Assembly (NCBI RefSeq): GCF_002453355.1
Contig: NZ_DKGQ01000043.1
Coordinates: 1-64,000, forward strand
Direction of reading: 5' to 3'
Source of the DNA: Psychrobacter sp. UBA6766
GTDB taxonomy: Bacteria > Pseudomonadota > Gammaproteobacteria > Pseudomonadales > Moraxellaceae
DNA: 64,000 bases
Shown: piece by piece, positions 17,445 through 27,182 of the stretch
Position numbering within the stretch: the first letter of the stretch is position 1
Layout of the letters: each line of letters starts with the position of its first letter
Notes under the pieces: model-generated
Seen by the model: the letters and a program-made list of their open reading frames with translations, nothing else
Database searches by the model: none
Told to the model about the DNA's origin: nothing
Made by a program: the position numbers and the translations under genes

Positions 17445-18320
17445 ATGAAACTTATTAAATTGACGGCAATTTCTGCTGCTGTTTTAGCATCTACTGCGGC
17501 ATTGGCAGCTGAACCAGTTATCGTAGTTGATGACAATGATGCAGTTGTATACGAAGCTGAGCCAGTCGCTGTTGCTTATCAAGCAGAGCCTGCTTATGCA
17601 TACAATGCAGATGCTGGGGTGGTACGTAATACTGCTGGTGCGCTTACTGGTGGCACTAAGACTTTCTTCCAAACCGTCACTCATCCAGCGGCTATCAGCG
17701 CTGAAGTAGGTACCTTAGGTTATGGCGCTAACATTGGTTGGGGCCTTAACGAAAAAACTGAATTACAAGCTGGTTGGGCAGGTGGCGACGTTGCTGACTT
17801 ATTCGGCGGTGACTTCGATGCAAATGACATTAACTATGACGTAGATACAGATTTTAGCAACCCGTACCTAGGTGTACAGTTACGTCCTGCAGCCAACTGG
17901 TTCACAGTAGGTGCTGGTATCATCGTTCCTGACAACGATATCGACGTTCGTGCGAATTCTGAAGGTGACGGCTACTATAGTATTGATGGTGATAGATACT
18001 ATACAGGTCAAGCTCCTGTAGATGCGCCGGATGTTGCTGGTGAATACGTCGGTAACTTAGAAGGTAGTATCGAGCATCGTAACAAGCTAGCACCTTACTT
18101 AACTGTTGGTTTCCGTCCTAATATCACTAATAACTTCGGTGTATTTGGCGAACTTGGTGCAGCTTACATGGGTAAAGTTGACGCAAAAATCAACCGTACC
18201 GACGATAATCCAAACTCTGCTGCAAACATCGTTGCTGATCGTGCAGAAAGAGATCTAGAAGATAAAAGCTGGTTAGAGTGGATGCCAATTGTTAAACTTG
18301 GTGCAACTTACCGCTTCTAA
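17445..18320 (+). CDS. Outer-membrane beta-barrel protein
   Basis: The start MKLIKLTAI follows TTAGGAGAG. The first 22 residues are a signal peptide with probable cleavage after ALA, before AEPVIVVDD. The mature part has alternating hydrophobic strands (for example GTLGYGANIGWGLNEKTEL and KLAPYLTVGFRPN) with acidic loops, and ends in GATYRF, a terminal Phe as used by the BAM machinery. A barrel of about eight to ten strands would fit the 291 residues. I cannot place it in a named porin family. It is transcribed alone and ends at a strong terminator, consistent with high expression. Confidence 0.75.
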   Translation: MKLIKLTAISAAVLASTAALAAEPVIVVDDNDAVVYEAEPVAVAYQAEPAYAYNADAGVVRNTAGALTGGTKTFFQTVTHPAAISAEVGTLGYGANIGWGLNEKTELQAGWAGGDVADLFGGDFDANDINYDVDTDFSNPYLGVQLRPAANWFTVGAGIIVPDNDIDVRANSEGDGYYSIDGDRYYTGQAPVDAPDVAGEYVGNLEGSIEHRNKLAPYLTVGFRPNITNNFGVFGELGAAYMGKVDAKINRTDDNPNSAANIVADRAERDLEDKSWLEWMPIVKLGATYRF

Positions 18321-18362
18321 GCTAATGAAAGTTTAGAACTGTTACTAGACAGCCAAGCATAA

Positions 18363-18393
18363 AAAAACGATCCTAAAAAGGGTCGTTTTTTTT
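18363..18393 (+). terminator. Intrinsic terminator after the beta-barrel gene
   Basis: ACGATCC pairs with GGGTCGT around a short A-rich loop, followed by eight T residues. Confidence 0.85.
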
Positions 18394-18434
18394 GTCTAAA
18401 AAAAATCATCGCTGTTTTTTAAATGAAATATTTT

Positions 18435-19244
18435 CTAATAAACAATAACAGTTTGTTGGAAGAATAAGAGAGCGATATGATAATTGCTTGTAGTATCATT
18501 AATAACAATTAATGATGTCTTCTCGTTGTTGCGATTTACTAAATCTGTAATGAGATAGGAATAATCCATTCCCAGACCTTGCGCAAGCTTATATTGATGT
18601 ATTTTTATAACACTCTCTTTTATCTGCCACAGCAGTTTAGCGGCACTATTTCGCTCAATAGTTGACAGTGTTTGCAGGATAGCAATTTCATTAGTATGGT
18701 AAAAGCGTTGTGCCACTTGCCATGCAACGTTATTGGCTTCTATGTCGATGCCTGCTGGACGGTGAGCGCTGATGACGACTGCGACTTTATCATTTAAATC
18801 ATTAGAGAGTTTTTCATTTTTACGCTGAGTAGCAATCATCTTGCTATGAGTGCTTTTGTTATGAGCGCCTGTATGGCTAAAACACACATAATACTGGCTG
18901 TTAACAAGACGATAGGGAAAACTGGAATCATCCAAATTATCGATAATATCTAGCTTGTTTAATAAGGATTTTAATAATAATCGCACGCCAGCGCGTTGCT
19001 GTTGCCGCTGATAGCGAGCTATTTCGCGTTCGGAAAGAGAAGAGGTAGGAATGCGATAATGCCATTGCATACGGCAAAATTTTTCAGAGCCAATATCTGG
19101 TAAGTCTACAACAGATAACCATCGTGAGTGGCCTAATAGAGTAGGAGAGTTTAGATGGCCAGGCGCCGTTACTTGGGCCGTCGCACACCATGTCATATCG
19201 TCAAGTTGAGTGTATTGAATATTATGTAAGTTTAAGGACGGCAT
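18435..19244 (-). CDS. 4'-phosphopantetheinyl transferase superfamily protein
   Basis: Would transfer phosphopantetheine from CoA to a Ser of a carrier protein. The 269-residue chain has the two diagnostic motifs: AGIDIEANN near the middle, with metal-binding Asp and Glu, and LLWQIKESVIKIHQ further on, matching WxxKEsxxK. The size and the N-terminal pseudo-domain with an SFPYRLVNSQYYVCFSHTG segment suggest the Sfp/Gsp type rather than the short AcpS. No carrier protein or synthase lies nearby, so the partner is unknown. It is convergent with the beta-barrel gene and ends 114 bases from it. Confidence 0.85.
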   Translation of the reverse strand: MPSLNLHNIQYTQLDDMTWCATAQVTAPGHLNSPTLLGHSRWLSVVDLPDIGSEKFCRMQWHYRIPTSSLSEREIARYQRQQQRAGVRLLLKSLLNKLDIIDNLDDSSFPYRLVNSQYYVCFSHTGAHNKSTHSKMIATQRKNEKLSNDLNDKVAVVISAHRPAGIDIEANNVAWQVAQRFYHTNEIAILQTLSTIERNSAAKLLWQIKESVIKIHQYKLAQGLGMDYSYLITDLVNRNNEKTSLIVINDTTSNYHIALLFFQQTVIVY

Positions 19245-19267
19245 AGTTTAGTTATAGTGTATTAATA

Positions 19268-19308
19268 GAAGACAAGAAGCCCAACAATAGATTGATGGGC
19301 TTCTTTAT
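19268..19308 (-). terminator. Terminator hairpin after the Pal-like gene
   Basis: AAGAAGCCCA at 19274-19283 pairs fully with TGGGCTTCTT at 19296-19305. The T run on the minus strand is only moderate. Confidence 0.55.
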
Positions 19309-19339
19309 GCTACTGCTAATAAAGTCTTCTTAAATATTA

Positions 19340-19858
19340 TTAGTAAGACAATTCAGCACGGCGGTTTTGTGCATAAGCATCTTCAGTTGTACCGGCGACA
19401 GCGGGGCGCTCTTCGCCGTAGCTGATGATACGGACGTTGTTTACTGCGACACCTTGAGATGCAAGATAATCACGAGCAGCTTGGGCACGGCGCTCTCCTA
19501 ATGCCATGTTATACTCGCGGCTACCACGCTCATCAGTATGACCTGCGATAACGACACCAGCGTTTGGATTTGAGCTTAGTAGGCTAGCATGCTGGTTTAA
19601 TACACTGGCAGCTTCTGAGGTGATTTCACTACTATCAAAAGCAAAGTAAACCACGGCTTGTAGGTTTTCTGCACCAGTGATCACAGCATTTGAATTGTCC
19701 ACGATAACCGCGCCGTTATAACCAACTTGACCACCTGGAATACCTAATGGGGCAACAACCACTTCTGAAGTTGCGCGTTTGTTAGCACAACCTGACGCCA
19801 ATACTACCGCGCTTGATAATACCGCTAGAGCAGCGATTTTTGCAAAACTGGTTGACAT
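19340..19858 (-). CDS. pal: Pal-like OmpA-domain lipoprotein
   Basis: A peptidoglycan-binding outer-membrane lipoprotein. The start MSTSFAKIAA follows TTTAGGAGC. A hydrophobic signal ends in LASGC, giving a lipidated Cys at about residue 24; Ala rather than Leu at -3 is a slight departure from the usual lipobox. The C-terminal half is an OmpA-like domain: VYFAFDSSEIT, then VVIAGHTDERGSREYNMALG, with the Asp and Arg that bind diaminopimelate, and ERRAQAARDYL. At 172 residues it matches Pal. It stands alone here without tolB, so it could be a Pal paralogue rather than the Tol-system Pal. Confidence 0.82.
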   Translation of the reverse strand: MSTSFAKIAALAVLSSAVVLASGCANKRATSEVVVAPLGIPGGQVGYNGAVIVDNSNAVITGAENLQAVVYFAFDSSEITSEAASVLNQHASLLSSNPNAGVVIAGHTDERGSREYNMALGERRAQAARDYLASQGVAVNNVRIISYGEERPAVAGTTEDAYAQNRRAELSY

Positions 19859-20261
19859 ATGAGCTCCTAAAAATTTTATTAATTTTAATAACATTTGTTG
19901 TTTTTAAACTGCTTTCGGTAAGACTGAGGCAATTACTATCTATCATATACTAAATGTTAATTTATGTAAGTAGTATTACTGTAAATAGTTCGAGAGTTCA
20001 CCTATAGATATGTAACGTTCGAGTCGAAATTTTGGCGTCAACGTTTGGGGTTCATATAATCACAGATTATAAAACTGAGCTAGTAACAGTTTAATTTATT
20101 TAAATCCATTTTATGTCTCGTAGTACTTGAAATTTGGGCGTTTAAGTCAATGTAGTTAACTGTCTTGAAAAGTTTCTTCATAATGAAAATTGTGCTCGTT
20201 GATGGCGTGCTTTAAAATAATTGGCGAGATATTTAAATCATAAACAATAATAGGAACCTCC
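19859..20261. other. Divergent intergenic region pal / pepN
   Basis: About 400 AT-rich bases between divergent starts. No ORF, RNA gene or clear operator is visible. Confidence 0.5.
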
Positions 20262-22919
20262 ATGTCCACCACTGAAATTGCTGCTCAAATTATCAATCCT
20301 GAAATGCCCGATGTGCCGCCGCATGCCCCGAGTAAAATTCACTTAAAAGACTATAAACCGCCAAGTTTCGATGTCGAAGCCGTTGATTTGGATATTAAAC
20401 TATTTGATGATCATGCCATTATAGATAGTACTTTAGTGATGCAGCGTCAGGCTGCGGGGGATTTGGTGTTATATGGCGAAGCGCTTGAGCTGTTAACTAT
20501 TAAGCTTAACGACGAGCCGCTTGCCAGTGAGTGCTATACACAAGAAGATGGCAAATTAATCATTACCGATGCGCCAGAACATACTAGATTACAGCTACAA
20601 GTTTGCATTCATCCGCAGACCAATACCGCGCTTGAAGGCTTATATATTGCGGGCAGTGGTGAAGATACTATGTTTGTCACTCAGTGTGAGCCTGAGGGCT
20701 TTCGCAAGATTACCTTTTATCCAGACCGCCCGGATGTGCTGGCGAGATTTACCACGCGTCTTGAAGCGGACAAGCGTTTTCCAACGCTATTGAGTAATGG
20801 TAATTTGCTAGAAGCTGGGGAAGTTGCAGGTAAACCTGAACGTCATTATGCGATTTGGCAGGATCCGACTAATAAGCCAAGCTACTTGTTTGCTTGTGTT
20901 ATTGCCGATTTAGAGGTATTGACTGATAGCTATACCACGAGCGAAGGATGCGAGGTTCTGCTTGAGCTATACGCGAAGGCTGAAGATATCGATAAATGTG
21001 AAGTCGGTATGCAAGCGCTAAAAGACTCTATGCATTGGGACGAGGTCAATTATGGTCGCGCTTATGATTTAGACCGTTATATGATTGTTGCCGTCAGTCA
21101 GTTTAATATGGGCGCGATGGAAAACAAGGGTTTAAATATTTTTAATACCGCTTGTGTGCTATCTAGTCCTGAGACAACGACCGATGCGCGTAGCTTTAGT
21201 GTCAAATCCATCATTGCTCATGAATACTTTCATAACTGGACCGGCAATCGCATCACGTGCCGCGATTGGTTTCAGCTGTGCCTAAAAGAAGGCTTTACCG
21301 TTTACCGTGATCAATCGTTTTCAGCCGACCAACAATCAAGTGCGGTGCAGCGTATCGATGATGTGGCGACCTTACGCGCTCATCAGTTTGCTGAAGATGC
21401 AGGACCTCTTGCGCATCCTGTTCGTCCTGAAAGTTTCGTTGAAATTAATAATTTCTATACGACGACAGTTTATGAGAAAGGCGCTGAAATTGTCCGTATG
21501 ATTGCCAATACTTTGGGACCTGTTAATTTCCGTAAAGGTACAGATGAGTATTTTCGCCGTTATGATGGTCAAGCCGTGACGGTTGAGGATTTTTTGTCTG
21601 CACTTAGTATTACTGATAGCAAGATTGAAGACTTTATTGACTGGTATCGTCAGCCAGGAACGCCAGTGGTATCGGGTCATCAAGACTATGACAGTAAAAC
21701 ACAAACGCTGACCATTACTTTGAGTCAAAAAACGCGCCATGTTTCAGGATTTGATGTACCGAAGCCTCTGCCGATTCCAGTGGCGACTGCGCTATTTGAT
21801 AAAGAATCGGGCGACATCGTCGCTGAGCGTATGTTGCTGCTGGATCAAGCCACGCAAACCTTTACCTTTGAGAATGTAGCAAGTGAGCCAGTTGTATCAT
21901 TGCTACGAGATTTTAGTGCGCCCGTTCAGCTCAATTATGATTATCAAGATGAAGATTTGGCATTTTTACTCAAATATGAAGCCAATGGTTTTAACCGCTG
22001 GCAAGTAGCCCAAATGTTGGTCAATCGCATTTTACTGCCATCTCAAGGCGCAAAAAGTAGTCCAGAAGTCTATCTGCAAGCCCTAGCGCAGACGTTACCT
22101 GAGCTGGCTACTACCGATGCGATGTTGGCCGCACGTTTACTTGATATCCCGTCTGCATCGGAGCTGGCAGCTGCCATTGATAAAGACTACGATCCAGAGT
22201 TGGTAAAGGCGCAGCGCGAAGGTTTGTATCAACACCTAGCAGAGGCGTTAAAAGCGCAGTGGTCTGAGCTTTATAAACAGTTACCTATGCAGGGTTATGA
22301 AGACAGTGCTGATGCTCGTGGCAAGCGTGCCTTACGTAATGTGGTATTAGATATGGCACTGACTGCGAATGTTGCTGGTGCAGCAGAATGGGCACAGCAG
22401 CAATATGATAATGCCAGCTGTATGACAGAGCGTTTTGGCGCGTTAAAGGTGATAGTCAATCATCAATTGGTATGCGCTGATGCATGTTTAGCAGACTTCT
22501 ATAAGCGTTTCGAAAATGATGATTTGGTCATTGATTTATGGTTTAGTGTGCAAGCGTCTGCGGATAATGTCAGTACCGATACTATCCAGTCCTTACTTGA
22601 GCATGCCGATTTTGACTGGAATACGCCTAACCGTGTACGCTCGGTGATTAGTGCGTTTACCTCGCAGCCAACGGTATTATGGACAGCAGAAGGGCTAGGT
22701 ATTTATACAGCTGTAATTAAAAGGTTGGATGAGACCAATCCTGTCTTGGCATCGCGCTTATTACAAGTACTGGCCCGTTGGAATACTTTGGTTGAACCGC
22801 GTCGTCAAATGGCGCATGAGCAATTGCTTGAACTGCAAAAGCAGGTCTCTTCTAAGCATGTACTGGAGAGCTTAAACAGTGTATTAGACGCGGTAAATGA
22901 AGGAGCAGTAAGCGCGTAA
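20262..22919 (+). CDS. pepN: Aminopeptidase N (M1 family)
   Basis: A cytoplasmic zinc aminopeptidase of 885 residues, close to E. coli PepN (870). The substrate-anchoring motif GAMENKG is followed by the zinc site HEYFHNW at residue 320, and the third zinc ligand Glu lies in KEGFTVYRDQ. The N-terminal beta domain, central DUF3458-like domain and helical C-terminal region are all present in order. The start follows TAGGAACCTCC. It is transcribed alone and ends at a strong shared terminator opposite the DAHP synthase gene. Confidence 0.95.
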   Translation: MSTTEIAAQIINPEMPDVPPHAPSKIHLKDYKPPSFDVEAVDLDIKLFDDHAIIDSTLVMQRQAAGDLVLYGEALELLTIKLNDEPLASECYTQEDGKLIITDAPEHTRLQLQVCIHPQTNTALEGLYIAGSGEDTMFVTQCEPEGFRKITFYPDRPDVLARFTTRLEADKRFPTLLSNGNLLEAGEVAGKPERHYAIWQDPTNKPSYLFACVIADLEVLTDSYTTSEGCEVLLELYAKAEDIDKCEVGMQALKDSMHWDEVNYGRAYDLDRYMIVAVSQFNMGAMENKGLNIFNTACVLSSPETTTDARSFSVKSIIAHEYFHNWTGNRITCRDWFQLCLKEGFTVYRDQSFSADQQSSAVQRIDDVATLRAHQFAEDAGPLAHPVRPESFVEINNFYTTTVYEKGAEIVRMIANTLGPVNFRKGTDEYFRRYDGQAVTVEDFLSALSITDSKIEDFIDWYRQPGTPVVSGHQDYDSKTQTLTITLSQKTRHVSGFDVPKPLPIPVATALFDKESGDIVAERMLLLDQATQTFTFENVASEPVVSLLRDFSAPVQLNYDYQDEDLAFLLKYEANGFNRWQVAQMLVNRILLPSQGAKSSPEVYLQALAQTLPELATTDAMLAARLLDIPSASELAAAIDKDYDPELVKAQREGLYQHLAEALKAQWSELYKQLPMQGYEDSADARGKRALRNVVLDMALTANVAGAAEWAQQQYDNASCMTERFGALKVIVNHQLVCADACLADFYKRFENDDLVIDLWFSVQASADNVSTDTIQSLLEHADFDWNTPNRVRSVISAFTSQPTVLWTAEGLGIYTAVIKRLDETNPVLASRLLQVLARWNTLVEPRRQMAHEQLLELQKQVSSKHVLESLNSVLDAVNEGAVSA

Positions 22920-22990
22920 AACGCCATGCTTTATAAGTTGATGTTATAAGTTGTTTTTTATAAATGCAGGCTTATAAGTTCAAAGGTAAA

Positions 22991-23030
22991 AAAAAGCCCG
23001 TTTGACAGCAAATGTCAAACGGGCTTTTTT
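22991..23030. terminator. Strong bidirectional terminator pepN / DAHP synthase
   Basis: A perfect 17-base stem with a five-base loop (arms 22991-23007 and 23013-23029), with A and T runs on both sides, between convergent genes. Confidence 0.92.
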
Positions 23031-23066
23031 GAGGGGTAAGTAACAACTAATTCTGACCAGTCACTA

Positions 23067-24149
23067 TTAACGATTCGGCAAAACGTCTTTGACCATGTCG
23101 CGTAGCTCATGTAGGGCAGTAACCGTGCTGTCCCAATCTAAGCAACCATCGGTGATAGATTTGCCATACTCGAGCTGACTTAAATCAGCGGTAAGCTTTT
23201 GATTACCGCCTTTTAGATGGCTCTCGATCATCATAGCGATGATAGATTTATTGCCGTTTTGAATTTGCTCAGCAACGTTTTTGATGACCATTGGCTGTAG
23301 ATATGGGTCTTTACCAGAGTTGGCGTGGCTTGAGTCAATCATGATCTTGCTATTGGTTTTACCTTTTGCCAGCTCGTTTTCAACTTGAGCCACGGCGGTT
23401 TCATCATAATTAGGCTTACCATTACCGCCGCGAAGTACCACATGAGCGTAAGGGTTACCTTTCGATTTGATGATAGAAACTTTGCCATCTGATGATAGAC
23501 CTAAGAAGCTATGACCTTCTTTGACCGCTTGCATGGCATTGACCGCGACGGTCATGCCACCATCCGTACCGTTTTTAAACCCAACTGGGCACGATAATCC
23601 TGAGCTCATCTCGCGATGCGTTTGACTCTCAGTCGTACGCGCGCCAATCGCTGACCAGCTGATCAAATCCTGCATGTACTGCGGTGTATTTGGATCTAAC
23701 GCTTCAGTGGCGCACGGCAAACCTTTTTCATTTAAATCAAGTAATAACTTACGGGCAGTGCGCAGACCTTTTTCAATATCAAAGCTGTCGTTCATATCAG
23801 GATCATTAATCATGCCTTTCCAGCCAACTGTGGTGCGCGGTTTTTCAAAATAGACGCGCATCACAACAAAGATGCTATCTTCAATCTCTTTTGCTAATAC
23901 AGCTAAGCGATCAGCATATTCGTGAGCGGCTTTAATATCGTGAATCGAGCAAGGACCAATAACCACAAATAGACGCTTGTCTTTACCATCGAGGATATCT
24001 TGGATGGTATTACGACCTTTTAGAACCGTGTTATAGGCCTCTTTTGATAAAGGGAGCTCAGTCTTTAGCTCGTCTGGGGTGATTAAAGGAATGAATTTTT
24101 CAATATTCACGTCGTCAATGTCTGCATTATGAGTAGCTGGTGTTGTCAT
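23067..24149 (-). CDS. aroG: DAHP synthase, class I (AroF/G/H type)
   Basis: Condenses phosphoenolpyruvate and erythrose 4-phosphate, the first step of the shikimate pathway. The 360 residues match the E. coli isozymes: VIGPCSIHD near residue 63, MRVYFEKPRTTVGWKG near 98-113, GARTTESQTHREMSSGLSCP, and KSITDGCLDW near the C-terminus. The metal-site Cys is in GPCS. The region SKGNPYAHVVLRGG does not settle whether it is the Phe-, Tyr- or Trp-sensitive form, so the symbol is only a class label. A long leader of over 300 bases lies upstream on the same strand and contains a six-codon ORF with Tyr and Phe codons. Confidence 0.92.
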   Translation of the reverse strand: MTTPATHNADIDDVNIEKFIPLITPDELKTELPLSKEAYNTVLKGRNTIQDILDGKDKRLFVVIGPCSIHDIKAAHEYADRLAVLAKEIEDSIFVVMRVYFEKPRTTVGWKGMINDPDMNDSFDIEKGLRTARKLLLDLNEKGLPCATEALDPNTPQYMQDLISWSAIGARTTESQTHREMSSGLSCPVGFKNGTDGGMTVAVNAMQAVKEGHSFLGLSSDGKVSIIKSKGNPYAHVVLRGGNGKPNYDETAVAQVENELAKGKTNSKIMIDSSHANSGKDPYLQPMVIKNVAEQIQNGNKSIIAMMIESHLKGGNQKLTADLSQLEYGKSITDGCLDWDSTVTALHELRDMVKDVLPNR

Positions 24150-24687
24150 GATTATATATCGTCTAGCTGATTTATAGGGATATTCATTATGCGGACAAAA
24201 GCGCTGGTTGACAAGGGCAGTCGCGCAGTTAATTGACTGCTAACTGGAATACACAGACCAAAACTTGGTTATGGCTAATGGCGGTTTACGGTCTTAACGT
24301 AGTGCTATTTATAGACGTTTACGAGTTAAAAGGTCGCATAATTCATGTCTCTAAATGACCCTTATAGCTAAACTAAGTCCAAATTTTCACTAATCAAAGA
24401 ATCCCTAGGAAGATATGTGAGCAGCCGCGACTGGATTTTATGCACTAATTTCACTATTTTTAGCTATTTCAAGTACTGTCACGTATGATGGCGATATAAA
24501 CAATTAAATTCGAGCATTATAGAAACTAATAAGAGGCTTTGAATAGGCATCTTACTACGGCTATCTTATGTTATATTTTATACTCGTTATTCTTATATAT
24601 AGTCATATTGTATCCTTTGTCTTATTTAAACTGTGTTACTTAAATGGCATCAATTAAATTGTATCATTTTAATATTGAGAGCTTATC
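24150..24687. other. Long divergent leader region aroG / lpxB
   Basis: About 540 bases between divergent starts. On the minus strand 24326-24346 encodes the hexapeptide MNYATF, and further downstream toward aroG there are overlapping short inverted repeats around 24210-24250 that could form alternative hairpins. On the plus side I see only AT-rich sequence before lpxB. Confidence 0.4.
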
Positions 24688-26064
24688 ATGACAGAATCTG
24701 CTACGCCTCACCCAAATGCTGACGTAACGTCAGTCCCCGACGTTTATAGTGCTGCTTTTGATGAATTGCCTAACGTAGCGGCCTCGCCATTAATAATAGG
24801 CATCGTCGCCGGTGAAGTATCGGGGGACAGCTTGGGCGCAGATTTTATGCAGCAGATGAATAATCTGCGCGATGATATTATTTGGGTGGGCGTTGGCGGT
24901 GCAAAAATGCAAGCGCAAGGGCTACAAAGTATTTTTCCGTTATCGCGCTTGGCAGTGATGGGCTTGGTAGAAGTGGTTGCCCAGTTGCCGGACTTGCTAA
25001 AAGCGCGCCGAGATTTACTGGCTGCCTTTAAAGCTGCGAGTATTGAGTGGTTTATTGGCATTGATGCACCAGATTTTAACCTCAGAGTGGCCAAAAAATT
25101 AAAGCCGCAAGGGGTATTTTGCGTGCAGTATGTCAGCCCTTCTATTTGGGCATGGCGCGAGTCGCGTATTCATAATATTATGGCGGCGACCAATTTGGTT
25201 TTGTGCCTATTTCCCTTTGAGCTACCAGTTTATGAGCGTTACGGTCACCCAGCGATATGCGTCGGTCATCCGCTATTGCGGACTATCGATCAAACGTTGC
25301 TAGAGACGCCAATCAATCAGCGCCGGAGCGAGCTTGTCTGGCACAATGACGGCTTGCAGCAATTTTTTATTGATCGCTTCGATGAGGTCAGTCAACTCAT
25401 TTGTGTGATGCCAGGCTCGAGACGTAGTGAGATAACGGCTATTTTGCCGCTGATGCTTGATGGCATCCAAAGACTGTTGCTATTAGATCCTAAGCTATGT
25501 TTCATCATTCCAACGGTTGATCAAAATCATCAATACATCGTCCAAGATGTCATTGATAAGCGCTCAGAGCAACTGCGGGCGGCAATTGTCGTGGTCTATG
25601 ACGATAGCCAGCCAGCCTTTAGTCAGCAAGCAATGGCCGCATCAGATGTCGTCATGCTAGCATCAGGGACGGCAACCTTGGAAGCCATGCTACTTGAGCG
25701 TCCAATGGTGGTTATTTACCAATTAAACCAGCTGACTTATCAAATTGCCAAGCGTTTAGTCAAAGTCCCTTACGTCGCTTTACCCAATATTTTGGCGGAC
25801 AGCGCGATTGTCCCTGAACTTATTCAAGAGCAGGCAAGTGGCGATAATATCTGCCGTACCGTGATGAGACTATTGCAACCGCGCGCTTATGCTGAGCAAT
25901 TAAAAGCGCTTATTGAAACCAAGGAGCTGCTGCAGCAACAGAGCAATCACGATCCGGCTAATAGTGTCATTGAGCAATGGTTTATTCAAGACCGAGGTAG
26001 TCATCAAAGTCATGGTCTTAATGAACAAGAGAATCAAGACACTGAAGACAATTATCAAGCTTAA
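24688..26064 (+). CDS. lpxB: Lipid-A-disaccharide synthase
   Basis: A GT19 glycosyltransferase that joins UDP-diacylglucosamine and lipid X to form the lipid A disaccharide at the inner membrane. Motifs in order: IGIVAGEVSGDSLGA near residues 38-52, FIGIDAPDFNLRVAKKLK, VQYVSPSIWAWRESRI, CLFPFELPVYERY, and later MLASGTATLEAML. The 458 residues exceed E. coli LpxB (382) by an N-terminal stretch of about 35 residues, a longer middle segment and a polar, Gln/Asn-rich C-terminal tail. It is followed 66 bases later by rnhB, the same order as in many gammaproteobacteria. Confidence 0.93.
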   Translation: MTESATPHPNADVTSVPDVYSAAFDELPNVAASPLIIGIVAGEVSGDSLGADFMQQMNNLRDDIIWVGVGGAKMQAQGLQSIFPLSRLAVMGLVEVVAQLPDLLKARRDLLAAFKAASIEWFIGIDAPDFNLRVAKKLKPQGVFCVQYVSPSIWAWRESRIHNIMAATNLVLCLFPFELPVYERYGHPAICVGHPLLRTIDQTLLETPINQRRSELVWHNDGLQQFFIDRFDEVSQLICVMPGSRRSEITAILPLMLDGIQRLLLLDPKLCFIIPTVDQNHQYIVQDVIDKRSEQLRAAIVVVYDDSQPAFSQQAMAASDVVMLASGTATLEAMLLERPMVVIYQLNQLTYQIAKRLVKVPYVALPNILADSAIVPELIQEQASGDNICRTVMRLLQPRAYAEQLKALIETKELLQQQSNHDPANSVIEQWFIQDRGSHQSHGLNEQENQDTEDNYQA

Positions 26065-26130
26065 TAACCGATCGCTTATCATGTCACGCAAATAAATCAA
26101 TTAAACAGTAAGGTTAAGAAATAACAAGCT

Positions 26131-27009
26131 ATGAGTACTATGTTTTCTACAGAAAATACCACTATAAAAAGCCCTGCTACAGATAACCATATCATTCAGA
26201 TTGACAGAGTCATAGAGCAAGTGGGTTTTAAGGGACAATACATTCAACTGGCTGCGCCTGTGCAGTTATCTGGTCAAATAAATGTCACTGAGCTACTTGT
26301 CCAATATGTATTAAATATACAAGACACGCAGCTATCGCCCATACAAATTGGTGTGGATGAAGCAGGGCGCGGACCGCTGCTAGGAAGCGTCAATGTCGCG
26401 GCTGCGATATTGCCGCGCGCTTGGTCAGGATTGATTGAGGAAGAGCCACTTAAAGCCACGCCGTTATCTCTCTTAACGGACTCAAAGCAATTAAGCGAAA
26501 AAAAGCGCGACATTTTATATCCGCTGGTTCAGCAGTATGCAGTCAGTTATATCGTCGCTGATATACCCGCAGCCGTCATCGACCAAGTAAATATCCTGCA
26601 AGCGACCATGCTAGGTATGCGACTATGCTCAGAGGTTTTATTAGAGATAATGGCTAAGTACTTAAAATCTGGCCATAAAAGAACGTTTGAAGTGCTGCTC
26701 GATGGTAATCGCTGCCCTGATTTGGACTATGCAAACCTTACTAGATTTGGCATTCAAGAATCAACGATTGATTGTCAAGCGTGGGTAAAAGGTGATGGCC
26801 GACATACTAGCATTGCGGCGGCCAGTATTTTAGCAAAAGTAAGCCGCGACCAAACCATGTATGCACTGGATGCCAAACATCCTGAGTACGGTATTGCTAA
26901 GCATAAAGGTTATCCCACACGCGCCCACAGGGAAGCGCTTTCAAAGCATGGAGCATTATCAGGGCATCGCCGTAGTTTTGCTCCTGTCAGAAAAGTACTT
27001 GAAAGCTAA
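26131..27009 (+). CDS. rnhB: Ribonuclease HII with N-terminal extension
   Basis: Cleaves the RNA strand of RNA-DNA hybrids and single ribonucleotides in DNA. The catalytic core is complete: GVDEAGRGPLLGSV near residue 73 with the Asp-Glu pair, TDSKQLSEKKRD, LLDGNRCPDLD with the third acidic residue, and AAASILAKVSRDQTM with the fourth, then GYPTRAHREAL. The core resembles E. coli RnhB (198 residues), but about 72 residues precede it and short insertions bring it to 292. The extension is not hydrophobic and looks like no known domain. Many ATG codons near the start leave the exact N-terminus open; the ribosome site is weak. Confidence 0.9.
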   Translation: MSTMFSTENTTIKSPATDNHIIQIDRVIEQVGFKGQYIQLAAPVQLSGQINVTELLVQYVLNIQDTQLSPIQIGVDEAGRGPLLGSVNVAAAILPRAWSGLIEEEPLKATPLSLLTDSKQLSEKKRDILYPLVQQYAVSYIVADIPAAVIDQVNILQATMLGMRLCSEVLLEIMAKYLKSGHKRTFEVLLDGNRCPDLDYANLTRFGIQESTIDCQAWVKGDGRHTSIAAASILAKVSRDQTMYALDAKHPEYGIAKHKGYPTRAHREALSKHGALSGHRRSFAPVRKVLES

Positions 27010-27101
27010 CACTGTACTAAAATACTCATCAGCTAGTAGCATTAAACCGTTTTATAAAATAGCCTAAGCGGCATTATAAAAAATAACCGTCCATTAAATA
27101 T

Positions 27102-27136
27102 AAAAAACCTTCTATTTAAAATAAATAGAGGGTTTT
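27102..27136. terminator. Bidirectional terminator rnhB / DUF924 gene
   Basis: A 14-base stem with one G-T pair around a short AT loop, flanked by A and T runs, between convergent genes. Confidence 0.8.
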
Positions 27137-27182
27137 CATTGATGAATTAACAAAAAACATGCTTTTCAAGTTTAAAAAGCGC

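Noticed and set aside
19990..20040. tRNA-like GTTCGAGTC string before pepN
   Set aside because: No cloverleaf arms or acceptor stem can be built around it.
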